A DNA stretch of 64,000 nucleotides from Cellulophaga lytica DSM 7489 (lineage in GTDB: Bacteria > Bacteroidota > Bacteroidia > Flavobacteriales > Flavobacteriaceae): the NCBI RefSeq assembly GCF_000190595.1, contig NC_015167.1, positions 248,001 to 312,000 of the forward strand, in the 5' to 3' direction. A program made the translations under genes and the position numbers. The notes below the pieces were generated by a model. It saw only the letters and a program-made list of their open reading frames with translations, searched no databases and was not told the DNA's origin. Each line of letters opens with the position of its first letter. Within the stretch, counting starts at the first letter, position 1. This document shows positions 9,951-18,639 of the stretch, piece by piece.

Positions 9951-10590
9951 AAACCTAACTACTATACTATTTTTTAGTTTTTTTGTTGCTTTAGGTTGGT
10001 CTCAAGATCTTGAAAAACCTAAGCAAGAGAAAGATTCTATTGCGCAAGATTTAAAAGGTAAAGGTGTACTTGTAGATGAAGCTTTTATAAGTAAAAATCA
10101 AAGAATAGACCCTCTAGAACCAAGTAAAGCAGCTTTTTATTCTGCCATATTACCAGGTTTAGGACAAGTTTACAACGGAGACGTTTGGAAAGTTCCTTTG
10201 GTCTACGCTGCAATAGGTACTGGTGTATATGCATACAGTTTTAACAACAAGCAATACAACAGAACCAGAGATGCTTTTAAAAGAAGAAAAGCTGGTTTTA
10301 TGGATGATGAGTTTTATGCCTTTAATGGGCAAGAAATTGACCCAGGAAACCCAAGGTTAGATGATGATGATTTACAAAGAGCACAAGAACGCTACCAAGA
10401 AGACAGAGATTTATCACTACTAATTACAATTGGACTTTATGCTTTAAATATTATTGAAGCCAATGTAAAAGCACATTTAAGACAGTTTAATGTTGATGAC
10501 AACCTTAGCTTTAATATTAAACCTTATTTAGAATACAACACTATTACAGCAGATCCTAATTATGGTTTTGCTCTACAAATAAAATTTTAA
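9943..10590 (+). CDS. DUF5683 envelope protein
   Basis: The 215-residue product starts with GTG inside the end of parB and has a signal peptide (LTTILFFSFFVALGWSQ). The middle contains KAAFYSAILPGLGQVYNGDVWKVP, the conserved block of DUF5683, followed by hydrophobic stretches and a KQYNRTRDAFKRRK basic region. The function is unknown; the family is regularly found between parB and dapB in Flavobacteriia. The overlap with parB implies co-translation. It probably lies at an envelope membrane. Confidence 0.8.
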   Translation: MLKNLTTILFFSFFVALGWSQDLEKPKQEKDSIAQDLKGKGVLVDEAFISKNQRIDPLEPSKAAFYSAILPGLGQVYNGDVWKVPLVYAAIGTGVYAYSFNNKQYNRTRDAFKRRKAGFMDDEFYAFNGQEIDPGNPRLDDDDLQRAQERYQEDRDLSLLITIGLYALNIIEANVKAHLRQFNVDDNLSFNIKPYLEYNTITADPNYGFALQIKF

Positions 10591-10592
10591 GT

Positions 10593-11294
10593 ATGAATAT
10601 AGCTTTGTTCGGTTACGGAAGAATGGGGAAAATGATAGAACAAATAGCCATTAATAGAAACCATACTATTGTTGCTAAAATTGATGCAGACACTAAAGAA
10701 ATAGACTTTTCTAATATAGATGTTGCTATAGACTTTAGCTTACCAGATGCTGCTTTTAGCAATATTGAAAAATGTATAAACAATAACACTCCTATTATAT
10801 CTGGTACTACTGGATGGTTAAACAGGTATGATGAAGCTGTTACGTTATGCAAGCAAAAGCAAGGTGCTTTTATTTATGCATCTAACTTTAGCTTAGGCGT
10901 TAATATCTTTTTTGAATTAAATAGCTACTTAGCTAAAATGATGAAGTCTTTAGAGCAGTACAATGTTACTATGGAAGAAATTCATCACACAAAAAAATTA
11001 GATGCCCCTAGCGGAACGGCAATTACACTTGCTGAGGGCGTATTAGAACACTCTAAACACAAAGGCTGGCAACTTAATAACGCTGATGAAAATCATATAC
11101 CCATTGTAGCAAAAAGAATACCTGAAGTACCAGGTACACATACTGTAAGCTACAACAGTAAAGTAGATAGTATAGATATTACACATACTGCACACAACAG
11201 AGAAGGTTTTGCTCTTGGCGCTGTTATAGCTGCTGAGTGGATTGTAGGTAAAACTGGTGTTTTTTCTATGAAAGATGTTCTGGAGCTTAATTAA
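10593..11294 (+). CDS. dapB: 4-hydroxy-tetrahydrodipicolinate reductase
   Basis: The 233-residue enzyme reduces the dipicolinate precursor with NAD(P)H in the diaminopimelate/lysine pathway, feeding peptidoglycan. It opens with the Rossmann motif FGYGRMGKMIE and has the catalytic and substrate-binding segment EEIHHTKKLDAPSGTA. It is shorter than the E. coli enzyme (about 270) but typical for Bacteroidota. It starts 2 bases after DUF5683. A small perfect stem ACCGTAA/TTACGGT at 11308-11323 follows the stop and may end or slow transcription before lepB. Confidence 0.95.
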   Translation: MNIALFGYGRMGKMIEQIAINRNHTIVAKIDADTKEIDFSNIDVAIDFSLPDAAFSNIEKCINNNTPIISGTTGWLNRYDEAVTLCKQKQGAFIYASNFSLGVNIFFELNSYLAKMMKSLEQYNVTMEEIHHTKKLDAPSGTAITLAEGVLEHSKHKGWQLNNADENHIPIVAKRIPEVPGTHTVSYNSKVDSIDITHTAHNREGFALGAVIAAEWIVGKTGVFSMKDVLELN

Positions 11295-11396
11295 AAGTTA
11301 AAAATCGACCGTAAGTTTACGGTTTTGCAAAAAATAATTTAGTTTTAAATATTAACTTTTAAAACAACAATAGGTTTTAAACCATAAAATAAAAAA

Positions 11397-13091
11397 ATGA
11401 ATATAACTCAGTGGATCATTTTTATCCTAATTATACAAGTAATACACTTTTTAGGAACTTGGAAATTATATGTAAAAGCAGGCAGAAAAGCTTGGGAAGC
11501 TGCAGTACCAGTATACAATGCTATTGTTTTAATGCAAATTATTAGAAGACCAAAATGGTGGGTTATTCTTCTATTTATACCTATAATTAACCTTTTAATG
11601 TTTCCTGTTATATGGGTTGAAACCATAAGAAGTTATGGTAAAAATAGCTTAGTAGATACTTGGTTGGTGATACTAACACTTGGGTTTTATATTTATTACG
11701 TAAACTACGCATTAGATGTTAAATACATAGAAGACAGAAGCCTACACCCTACTACAGGATTGGGAGAATGGGTAAGCTCTATTGTGTTTGCTATTGTTGC
11801 TGCAACTTTTGTACACACTTATTTTATACAACCATACGTAATCCCTACATCTTCATTAGAAAAAACGCTTTTAGTTGGCGATTTTCTGTTTGTAAGTAAG
11901 TTTCATTACGGGGCACGCACACCTATGACTACAGTTGCCGCTCCTATGGTACATGATACATTACCAATTGTAGGATTAAAATCATACTTAAACAAACCAC
12001 AATTACCATATTTTAGATTACCTGGTTTTCAAAAGATAAAAAGAAATGATATTGTTGTTTTTAGCTGGCCAGCAGATACAGTAAGGCAATTTTTTGTAAA
12101 AGAAAAGGGAGTAAGAAAACCAATAGACAAAAAATCTAACTACGTTAAACGTTGCGTTGGCGTACCAGGCGACACTATCTCTGTTGTAGATGGTTATGTA
12201 CATATTAACGGAGAAAAAACAATTTTGCCAGATAGAGCTAAACCTATGTTTTTTCATGTAGTAACTACCAAAAATGCATTAGACAACAATGTACTTAACG
12301 CTTTAGGTAGAAAAAACTTTACTGGCTATACCATACGCATACCTAAAGAGGTTTTACAAAAAAACAATGTGCCAGAACTAATGGAAAAAGGCACAAGTTT
12401 AGATGAAATTAAACAAGATTCTGCTTATGTCTATTACACAGGAAGTTTTGCAAGTGATAAAATAAAAAACTATTTAAAAGCTGAAGACGTAAGAAATATG
12501 AACCTTTTTAACCTTACTGAGGCAGAAGCTAAAAAGATTCAGAAATTAACAGCTGTAGAAAGTATTACTAAATTTAGCTTTAAAAAGCCATCAACAAAAA
12601 TATTTCCACAAAATGCTAATTTAGCAGGAACAGAAGATAACTTAGGACCTATTTACATTCCTAAAGCTGGTGCTACAATTAACTTGAACGCTAAAAACTT
12701 GCCGCTTTACAAAAAAATAATAACAGAGTATGAAGGCAATACTCTTGCACAAGCTGGCAACCAAATCACTATAAACGGTAGTGTAGCAGATAAGTATACT
12801 TTTAAACAAGATTATTTTTGGATGATGGGTGATAACAGACACCAATCTGAAGATAGTAGATACTGGGGCTTTGTGCCAGAAAACCATATTGTAGGTAAAC
12901 CGGTATTTATTTGGATGAGTATAGATGGTATTAATGATGGTTTTGCAAACTGGAAACCTCGTTGGAACCGTTTTTTTACCACTGTTGGTGGCTCTGGAGA
13001 ACCAGTTTCTTATTTAAAGTACTTTTTACTAATATTAGTAGCGTATTTTCCTTTTGACTATTTTAGAAAAAAGAAAAAGAAAACCAGTTAA
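11397..13091 (+). CDS. lepB: Signal peptidase I, extra-long with N-terminal multi-helix domain
   Basis: The 564-residue protein joins an N-terminal membrane domain of DUF5684 type (about residues 1-105, several helices) to a peptidase S26 domain. The serine-lysine dyad is readable: PTSSLEKTL places the nucleophile at Ser153, and VKRCVGVPGD gives Lys251. The last conserved box, GDNRHQSEDSRYWGFVP, begins at residue 478. Between the Lys box and this box lie about 200 residues with no match to the core, far more than in short signal peptidases, and a final hydrophobic helix ends in a poly-Lys tail. It removes signal peptides from exported proteins. A weak inverted repeat (13115-13152) follows the stop. 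Confidence 0.92.
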   Translation: MNITQWIIFILIIQVIHFLGTWKLYVKAGRKAWEAAVPVYNAIVLMQIIRRPKWWVILLFIPIINLLMFPVIWVETIRSYGKNSLVDTWLVILTLGFYIYYVNYALDVKYIEDRSLHPTTGLGEWVSSIVFAIVAATFVHTYFIQPYVIPTSSLEKTLLVGDFLFVSKFHYGARTPMTTVAAPMVHDTLPIVGLKSYLNKPQLPYFRLPGFQKIKRNDIVVFSWPADTVRQFFVKEKGVRKPIDKKSNYVKRCVGVPGDTISVVDGYVHINGEKTILPDRAKPMFFHVVTTKNALDNNVLNALGRKNFTGYTIRIPKEVLQKNNVPELMEKGTSLDEIKQDSAYVYYTGSFASDKIKNYLKAEDVRNMNLFNLTEAEAKKIQKLTAVESITKFSFKKPSTKIFPQNANLAGTEDNLGPIYIPKAGATINLNAKNLPLYKKIITEYEGNTLAQAGNQITINGSVADKYTFKQDYFWMMGDNRHQSEDSRYWGFVPENHIVGKPVFIWMSIDGINDGFANWKPRWNRFFTTVGGSGEPVSYLKYFLLILVAYFPFDYFRKKKKKTS

Positions 13092-13175
13092 CAACACACT
13101 AAATAAAAATTACCAAAGGTGAAGATGTAGATTTACTTATATACTCACCTTTAATTGCTTTAACATATAAATATA

Positions 13176-13808
13176 ATGTCTGTTTTACTTCATCCTGGAT
13201 ATTTTTTAAATATTGCAAATTTTGTTGCTATAGCAAACAACAATGTATGTTGGGAAGTAAATGATAATTACCAAAAACAAACCTTTAGAAATAGGTCTTA
13301 TATTTCTGCAGATGTAGGCAAACATATGCTAAACATACCTATAAAACACGTTGGCAAAGATAAAGGCAAGCAAAAATACAAAGATGTAAGGGTAGAAAAT
13401 GATTATGCTTGGCAAAGACAACATTGGAGAACCTTAGAAACAGCCTACAGAACATCTGCTTTTTTTGAGTTTTATGAAGACGAAATTGCTCCGTTTTATG
13501 AAAAAAAACATAACTTTTTACTAGATCTAAATTTAGAAACCACTGCTCTAATTTGTGATTGTTTGCAAATTGATATGCCACAAGAGAAAACTACTACTTT
13601 TGAAAAAGAACCTAAAGACTATATAGATGGGCGCTTTTTAATATCATCTAAAAATAAAATAGACTTTAAGCAAGAAAATTATTTTCAGGTATTTAATGAT
13701 CGTAATGGTTTTATAGAAAACTGTAGCATATTAGATTTATTGTTTAATGAAGGAACAAATGCATTGACCTATTTACAAAACCATAATATAGCATTTAAAA
13801 ATGCTTAG
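13176..13808 (+). CDS. WbqC family protein
   Basis: The 210-residue cytoplasmic protein matches the WbqC family: it begins SVLLHPGYFLNIANFVAIAN, where family members have a P-x-Y/F-N-I motif, and carries NRSYISADVGKHMLNIPI and a Trp-rich DYAWQRQHWRTLETAYRTS segment. WbqC-like genes occur in polysaccharide clusters and are proposed to act in sugar-nucleotide or amino-sugar modification; here none of those genes is adjacent. It follows lepB by 84 bases and overlaps the DUF6122 gene by 8 bases. Confidence 0.82.
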   Translation: MSVLLHPGYFLNIANFVAIANNNVCWEVNDNYQKQTFRNRSYISADVGKHMLNIPIKHVGKDKGKQKYKDVRVENDYAWQRQHWRTLETAYRTSAFFEFYEDEIAPFYEKKHNFLLDLNLETTALICDCLQIDMPQEKTTTFEKEPKDYIDGRFLISSKNKIDFKQENYFQVFNDRNGFIENCSILDLLFNEGTNALTYLQNHNIAFKNA

Positions 13809-14115
13809 ATTCTGCTTACATTATGGTATACATTTTATAGCGCCTATTGTAATTGGTTATTTCTTTTACAAAGAGCAACGCTTAAGGGCTATTATAATAC
13901 TTTTAGCTGCTATTTTAATAGATTTAGACCACTTACTTGCCACACCTATTTTTGAAGCCAATAGATGCAGCATTAACTTTCATCCATTACATACTTATTG
14001 GGCAATGGGTATATATATTTCTTTATTATTTTTTAAGAAAACAAGAATTTTTGGCATAGCATTATTACTACATATGCTTGCAGATTTTGTAGACTGCTTA
14101 TTTATTAATTCTTAA
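13801..14115 (+). CDS. DUF6122 small membrane protein
   Basis: The 104-residue protein is mostly hydrophobic with three to four membrane segments and conserved-looking polar residues at helix ends (DLDHLLATPIF, FHPLHTYW, HMLADFVDC). The repeated His/Asp pattern resembles small metal-dependent membrane hydrolases, but no reaction can be assigned. It overlaps WbqC by 8 bases upstream. Its last 18 bases overlap the end of the convergent EEP gene. Confidence 0.7.
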   Translation: MLRFCLHYGIHFIAPIVIGYFFYKEQRLRAIIILLAAILIDLDHLLATPIFEANRCSINFHPLHTYWAMGIYISLLFFKKTRIFGIALLLHMLADFVDCLFINS

Positions 14116-15132
14116 ATTAAAACTAGCCATTACAGGAAAATGGTCTGATAATTTATTATCATAATTTTTATGTGCGATAACTTCAAACTCTTTGCTCGCC
14201 AAAATAAAATCTATACGAACTGGGTAATATTTAAAATTATAAGTTCTGCCATAAGCAGATCCTTTTTCATTAAAAGTATCTAGTAAATCTCCCTTAATTG
14301 TTCTGTACACATTAGAGTATTGATTGTTATTAAAATCCCCGCAAACAATAGTTTTATATGGGTTTCCCTTTATATGCTCTTGTACAATTTTGGCTTGGTC
14401 TTGCTGCTTTTTAAAAGACTTTGTAATTCTACCGTATAATTTAGAAGACTCTTCATTAGAAATTGTCTCCATATCTGGCACAACCTTTAAAGACTCTAAG
14501 TGCAAATTATAAACCCTTATTGTATCGTTCTTATAAGCTATATCTGCAAAACTAGCAATGTTGTTTGTAAGCTTAAATGGCAACTCACCTGTGTTTAGTA
14601 TTGGGTATTTAGAATATATAGCTTGGTTTACTTTATTTACATAAAATCCGGGTGCAACATAATTGTATTTATACCTGTGCTTCAATTGGTGGTAGCGAAC
14701 CCTACTAAACTCTTGTATACAAATAATGTCTGGGTCTTCTTTCAGTACAAAGTCAATAATTTTATCTCCCAAAGCCTTATCACTAGACCATTCATATTTA
14801 TTAAATCCTCTAGTATTGTAAGTCATTACAGTTAAACTAGTTTCATTATTCTTTTCTGTAGAAAAATTAAATTTTATAAATGAATCTACTAAAAAATAGC
14901 CTAAAAAAAGTACAAGTGCAGAAAGTAAAATTCTTTTATTTTTAGCCAATAGCCAATACAAGCAAAAAAGAATATTTACCAAGACCAACAAAGGCAATGA
15001 CAAACTAAAAACTGATAAAAATGGAAGAATTTTGACCGAAACATATGGTGCTAAATAAGAGATACAAAGCAGTAATGCAAACAAATAATTGAGAACAAAC
15101 ACAAATCTGTTAAAAAAAGATTGCTTTTTCAC
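14098..15132 (-). CDS. Membrane-anchored endonuclease/exonuclease/phosphatase family protein
   Basis: The 344-residue protein has three hydrophobic segments in the first 90 residues, then an EEP (DNase I-like) domain: TYNTRGFNKYEW, DIICIQEFSRVR, VCGDFNNNQYS and the terminal KLSDHFPVMASF with the catalytic Asp-His. The Asn, Glu, Asp and His metal and catalytic positions are all present. The substrate could be DNA, RNA or a phospholipid/inositol phosphate; membrane anchoring favours a periplasmic role. It is the last gene of the minus-strand mutL-rhomboid operon, its ATG overlapping the upstream rhomboid stop by one base. Confidence 0.85.
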   Translation of the reverse strand: MKKQSFFNRFVFVLNYLFALLLCISYLAPYVSVKILPFLSVFSLSLPLLVLVNILFCLYWLLAKNKRILLSALVLFLGYFLVDSFIKFNFSTEKNNETSLTVMTYNTRGFNKYEWSSDKALGDKIIDFVLKEDPDIICIQEFSRVRYHQLKHRYKYNYVAPGFYVNKVNQAIYSKYPILNTGELPFKLTNNIASFADIAYKNDTIRVYNLHLESLKVVPDMETISNEESSKLYGRITKSFKKQQDQAKIVQEHIKGNPYKTIVCGDFNNNQYSNVYRTIKGDLLDTFNEKGSAYGRTYNFKYYPVRIDFILASKEFEVIAHKNYDNKLSDHFPVMASFNLRINK

Positions 15133-16013
15133 TAGTCCTCTTTACCTGCTATAAATAAAAAATCTTTTTCTTCTTTAGATAAACTCTCGTATCCAGATTT
15201 GCTAATTTTATCTAAAATAGCATCAATTTTACGCTGTTTATCTGCTTTTTTACGGTCAACGTTAGCTGTGGTAGAGCCAGTAGTTTTAGACTTAGGTTTT
15301 GCGCTTTTATAAACCGTTTTCATAGGCGCTTTTTTATCTCTCCTAAATAAATTTGCTATGCTATCCATAAACCTACCAAAACCAGCTCCTATATCTTTGC
15401 CATTCATAAGTTGCTTGGCGTAAAAATAACCTAATGCTGCACCACCTAAGTGACTCAGCATACCTCCTACATTTTGCCCATTAGACAACCTTAACAAATC
15501 TAAAACAACAATAATAACACCTAAATGCCATAATTTTAAATCTATAATTAGTAAACGTACAGTTTGGTTTGGCAAATAAGTACATACATAAATTAAAATT
15601 GCAGTTACGCCTGCAGAAGCACCTATTAATACTCCATTCTGATTTAGCAAAGCAGGTATTGTATTATAGCCTATCATAAACAGAAACCCGCCTACTATTA
15701 CGCCTAAAAAGTATACATTTAAAAACTTTTTAGCATCAAATAAATTTAAAAATGTTCTTCCAAAAAAGTATAGCATTAGCATATTCCAAAAAATATGACC
15801 AAAACCACTATGAAAAAAAGAATAAGTTACTATAGACCAAGGTTGCAGAATAAAATCACCAATATTTTCTGGCAAATTAAACCAGTTTACAATGTTGGGC
15901 AATCTAAAAAGATTAACCAATATTAAATTAAGTAGAAAAATAACAACATTAATAGCTATTAATTTTTCAGCAATATTTAATCTTGCGTATTGATATTTTA
16001 AATCTCCGTTCAT
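15132..16013 (-). CDS. Rhomboid family intramembrane serine protease with C-terminal tail
   Basis: The 293-residue protein has about six membrane helices. GASAGVTAIL carries the nucleophile Ser of GxSxG, and SHLGGAALGYFYAK the partner His, so the protease should be active. After residue 210 a basic, Ser/Thr/Lys-rich linker leads to a conserved helical end (DAILDKISKSGYESLSKEEKDFL), similar to the small tail domain (DUF6576-type) on flavobacterial rhomboids. Substrates are unknown. It lies 2 bases downstream of a second rhomboid gene; the pair share fold but little obvious sequence outside the catalytic motifs. Confidence 0.9.
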   Translation of the reverse strand: MNGDLKYQYARLNIAEKLIAINVVIFLLNLILVNLFRLPNIVNWFNLPENIGDFILQPWSIVTYSFFHSGFGHIFWNMLMLYFFGRTFLNLFDAKKFLNVYFLGVIVGGFLFMIGYNTIPALLNQNGVLIGASAGVTAILIYVCTYLPNQTVRLLIIDLKLWHLGVIIVVLDLLRLSNGQNVGGMLSHLGGAALGYFYAKQLMNGKDIGAGFGRFMDSIANLFRRDKKAPMKTVYKSAKPKSKTTGSTTANVDRKKADKQRKIDAILDKISKSGYESLSKEEKDFLFIAGKED

Positions 16014-16015
16014 TT

Positions 16016-16759
16016 TTAATTCCAGCGATTGTTATTAAACTGATTTTTTTTCCAGTACCACATCATTATAAAACCAAATATAGCACCACCTATATGTGCA
16101 AAATGTGCAATACCTCCACCAAATAAAGAATAGCCTGTTAAGCCTGAAAACAAATCTATACCAATTAAAACAGGAATAAAGTACTTAGCTTTTATAGGTA
16201 TAGGTAAAAATATCATCATTAATTCTGCATTAGGGAACATCATACCAAAAGCAACTAAAATACCATAAATAGCACCAGAAGCACCTACAGCAGGCGTGTT
16301 ATATGCGCTTAAAAAATTATCTATTGTACTTTTAGATGCTACGTTATACCAATCTGGCATATATTTTCCTTCAGCAACAATACCCATTACTTGCTCTTTA
16401 GAAACACCAGAGTTTACAATGGCATCTAAACCTTGGTTAAAGTAAAAATAGTTAACACCTGTATGTATTAACGCCGCACCAATACCTGCAGAAAAGTAAA
16501 AGAATAAGAACTTGTTTTTACCCCACATTTGCTCTAAAGGTGTACCAAAAGCATATAAAGCATACATATTAAATGCTATATGCATAAAACCACCGTGCAT
16601 AAACATATGTGATACTAACTGCCATAGCTGAAAATTTTCATTTTCTGGAAACCACAAAGAAAACCATTGGTACATTTGGTCTCCTAATGTTTGTGTTGCT
16701 AAAAAGAAAATAACATTTATTATTATTAAATGTTTTATAACATCTGTAAGTCTACCCAT
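16016..16759 (-). CDS. Rhomboid family intramembrane serine protease
   Basis: The 247-residue protein has about six membrane segments with the family signatures FMHGGFMHIAFNMYALYAFG (HxxxN loop 1 region), GASGAIYGILVAFG with the catalytic Ser, and AHIGGAIFGFIMMW with the catalytic His. It contains an extra loop of about 50 residues (around 95-145) before the catalytic helix that the neighbouring rhomboid lacks. Its start overlaps the mutL stop by one base, so both are in one transcript with mutL. Confidence 0.9.
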   Translation of the reverse strand: MGRLTDVIKHLIIINVIFFLATQTLGDQMYQWFSLWFPENENFQLWQLVSHMFMHGGFMHIAFNMYALYAFGTPLEQMWGKNKFLFFYFSAGIGAALIHTGVNYFYFNQGLDAIVNSGVSKEQVMGIVAEGKYMPDWYNVASKSTIDNFLSAYNTPAVGASGAIYGILVAFGMMFPNAELMMIFLPIPIKAKYFIPVLIGIDLFSGLTGYSLFGGGIAHFAHIGGAIFGFIMMWYWKKNQFNNNRWN

Positions 16760-18639
16760 TACATAAATTTTTTATCAATATCGTTTTCTGTGATGGTAAC
16801 ATAAATTGGTTTGTTAAACGGGCTAACCATAGACTCTGTACAAGCAAACAAATCGTTTACCAACGCAGCCTGAGATAATTTATCTAGAACGTCTCCTGTT
16901 TTAACAGCCAAAGATTTACACAAAGCTTTACTTAAAATATCTGCTTGTGAAAAACCATCTGCACCAACATTTTGTTGGCAATCTGCCATTAATTCATCAA
17001 AAATAGTATCTACCTCTGCTTCTGCAACCATTGGCGGAATACCATTTATTTCTACTATATTTTCATTTATTTGTCCAAAAACAAAACCCATAGTAGTTAA
17101 ATTGTCTTTTATATCTTTTAAAATATCAATTTCTGCTAAAGAAAATGACAATTGTATAGGAAAAAGTAGCTGCTGACTTAAACCTTCATTTAAAGTAACT
17201 GTTCTTAAAAACTTCTCGTACAGCACACGTTGGTGGGCTCTTCCTTGGTCTATAACAACCATACCAGATTTTATGGTAGTTACAATATACTTTCTTTTTA
17301 ACTGAAAAGTAATTGCAGAAGTATCTAAATCATCTTCTGTATCATCAAAAATAGACTTTGCACTTACTTCAGACTCAAAACTTACTCCTTCAAAACCAGT
17401 AGATTTTACCTCTGTATTGGGCGTTTCTACATAAAGACTCTCCCAACTTTGCGGACTAGGCTTTTTGTAAGATGAAAAAGAACTTGAAGACGCCGAAGGG
17501 CTATTGCTAGCGGTTGTTGGCTTGGTTTCTTCTGCAAACGGATTAAAAGTTGAATCTACGGTTACCTTTGGTAAAACAGCATTTTTATTTTTATACTCGT
17601 ATGGTGTTTGCAAATTACTATCATGATCAAAATCTAAAGTAGGCGCAACATTAAATTGCCCCAAACTATGTTTTATAGTAGACCTTAAAATAGCATACAA
17701 CGTTTGTTCATCATCAAACTTCACCTCTGTTTTAGTTGGGTGTATATTTATATCTATTGATGAAGGATCTACCTCTAAATTTAAAAAATAACCAGGATGA
17801 GTCCCAGGTTTAATTAAGCCTTCAAAAGCAGCAAGTACTGCATAATGAAGATAATGACTTTTTATAAACCTGTTATTTACAAAAAAGTATTGTTCACCTC
17901 TACTCTTTTTAGCAAACTCAGACTTACATATAAAACCAGAAACTTTTACAACTTGTGTATCCTCATTAACAGGAACCAATTTCTCATTAGACTTTTTTCC
18001 AAAAATATTTACTATTCTTTGTCTAAAATTAGATTCTGGCAAGTTAAAAAGTTCACTGCCGTTATTGTAGTAATTAAATGCTATAGATGGGTGAGCTAAA
18101 GCTACTCTATGAAACTCATCTGTAATATGGCGTAATTCTACGGCGTCTGACTTTAAAAAATTTCTACGTGCAGGAATATTAAAAAATAAGTGCTTAACAG
18201 CCAAAGAAGTTCCTTGTGGCGTAGCTACTACCTCTTGAGATTTAATTTCACTACCCTCAATTTCTATAGCAGTTCCAATTTCTTCGTTGGCAGTTTTTGT
18301 TTGCAAATCTACACGTGCTATTGCTGCAATAGAAGCTAAAGCTTCTCCTCTAAACCCTTTTGTGTTTAGATTAAACAAATCTTCTGCGCTTTGTATTTTA
18401 GATGTTGCGTGGCGCTCAAAACTAAGTCTTGCATCTGTAGCACTCATACCAATACCGTTATCTACAACTTGTATTAGAGATTTACCACCATCTTTAATTA
18501 TTAATTTTATGCTAGTTGCTCCTGCATCAATTGCATTTTCTAGTAGTTCTTTAACTACAGAAGCTGGTCGCTGAACAACTTCACCCGCTGCAATTTGGTT
18601 TGCAACGTGGTCCGGTAAAAGTTTTATGATATCTGCCAT
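16759..18639 (-). CDS. mutL: DNA mismatch repair protein MutL without endonuclease motifs
   Basis: The 626-residue protein has an intact GHKL ATPase domain (ELLENAIDAGATSIKL, VDNGIGM, TKGFRGEALASIA) and the transducer domain, then a linker of about 100 Ser/Pro-rich residues and a C-terminal dimerisation domain. In endonuclease-type MutL the latter carries DQHA(X)2E(X)4E; here residues 464-475 read DQGRAHQRVLYE, losing the His, Ala and first Glu. The CPHGRP box near the C terminus reads SPFNKP (606-611). It should still couple MutS to downstream repair, but probably does not cut DNA itself. No mutH was seen in the window. It overlaps its neighbours by one base on each side. Confidence 0.95.
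   Translation of the reverse strand: MADIIKLLPDHVANQIAAGEVVQRPASVVKELLENAIDAGATSIKLIIKDGGKSLIQVVDNGIGMSATDARLSFERHATSKIQSAEDLFNLNTKGFRGEALASIAAIARVDLQTKTANEEIGTAIEIEGSEIKSQEVVATPQGTSLAVKHLFFNIPARRNFLKSDAVELRHITDEFHRVALAHPSIAFNYYNNGSELFNLPESNFRQRIVNIFGKKSNEKLVPVNEDTQVVKVSGFICKSEFAKKSRGEQYFFVNNRFIKSHYLHYAVLAAFEGLIKPGTHPGYFLNLEVDPSSIDINIHPTKTEVKFDDEQTLYAILRSTIKHSLGQFNVAPTLDFDHDSNLQTPYEYKNKNAVLPKVTVDSTFNPFAEETKPTTASNSPSASSSSFSSYKKPSPQSWESLYVETPNTEVKSTGFEGVSFESEVSAKSIFDDTEDDLDTSAITFQLKRKYIVTTIKSGMVVIDQGRAHQRVLYEKFLRTVTLNEGLSQQLLFPIQLSFSLAEIDILKDIKDNLTTMGFVFGQINENIVEINGIPPMVAEAEVDTIFDELMADCQQNVGADGFSQADILSKALCKSLAVKTGDVLDKLSQAALVNDLFACTESMVSPFNKPIYVTITENDIDKKFM

Noticed and set aside
11308-11323. 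ACCGTAA/TTACGGT stem as a dapB terminator
   Set aside because: The loop would be only 2 bases and the T-run is weak, so I did not list it as a terminator feature.
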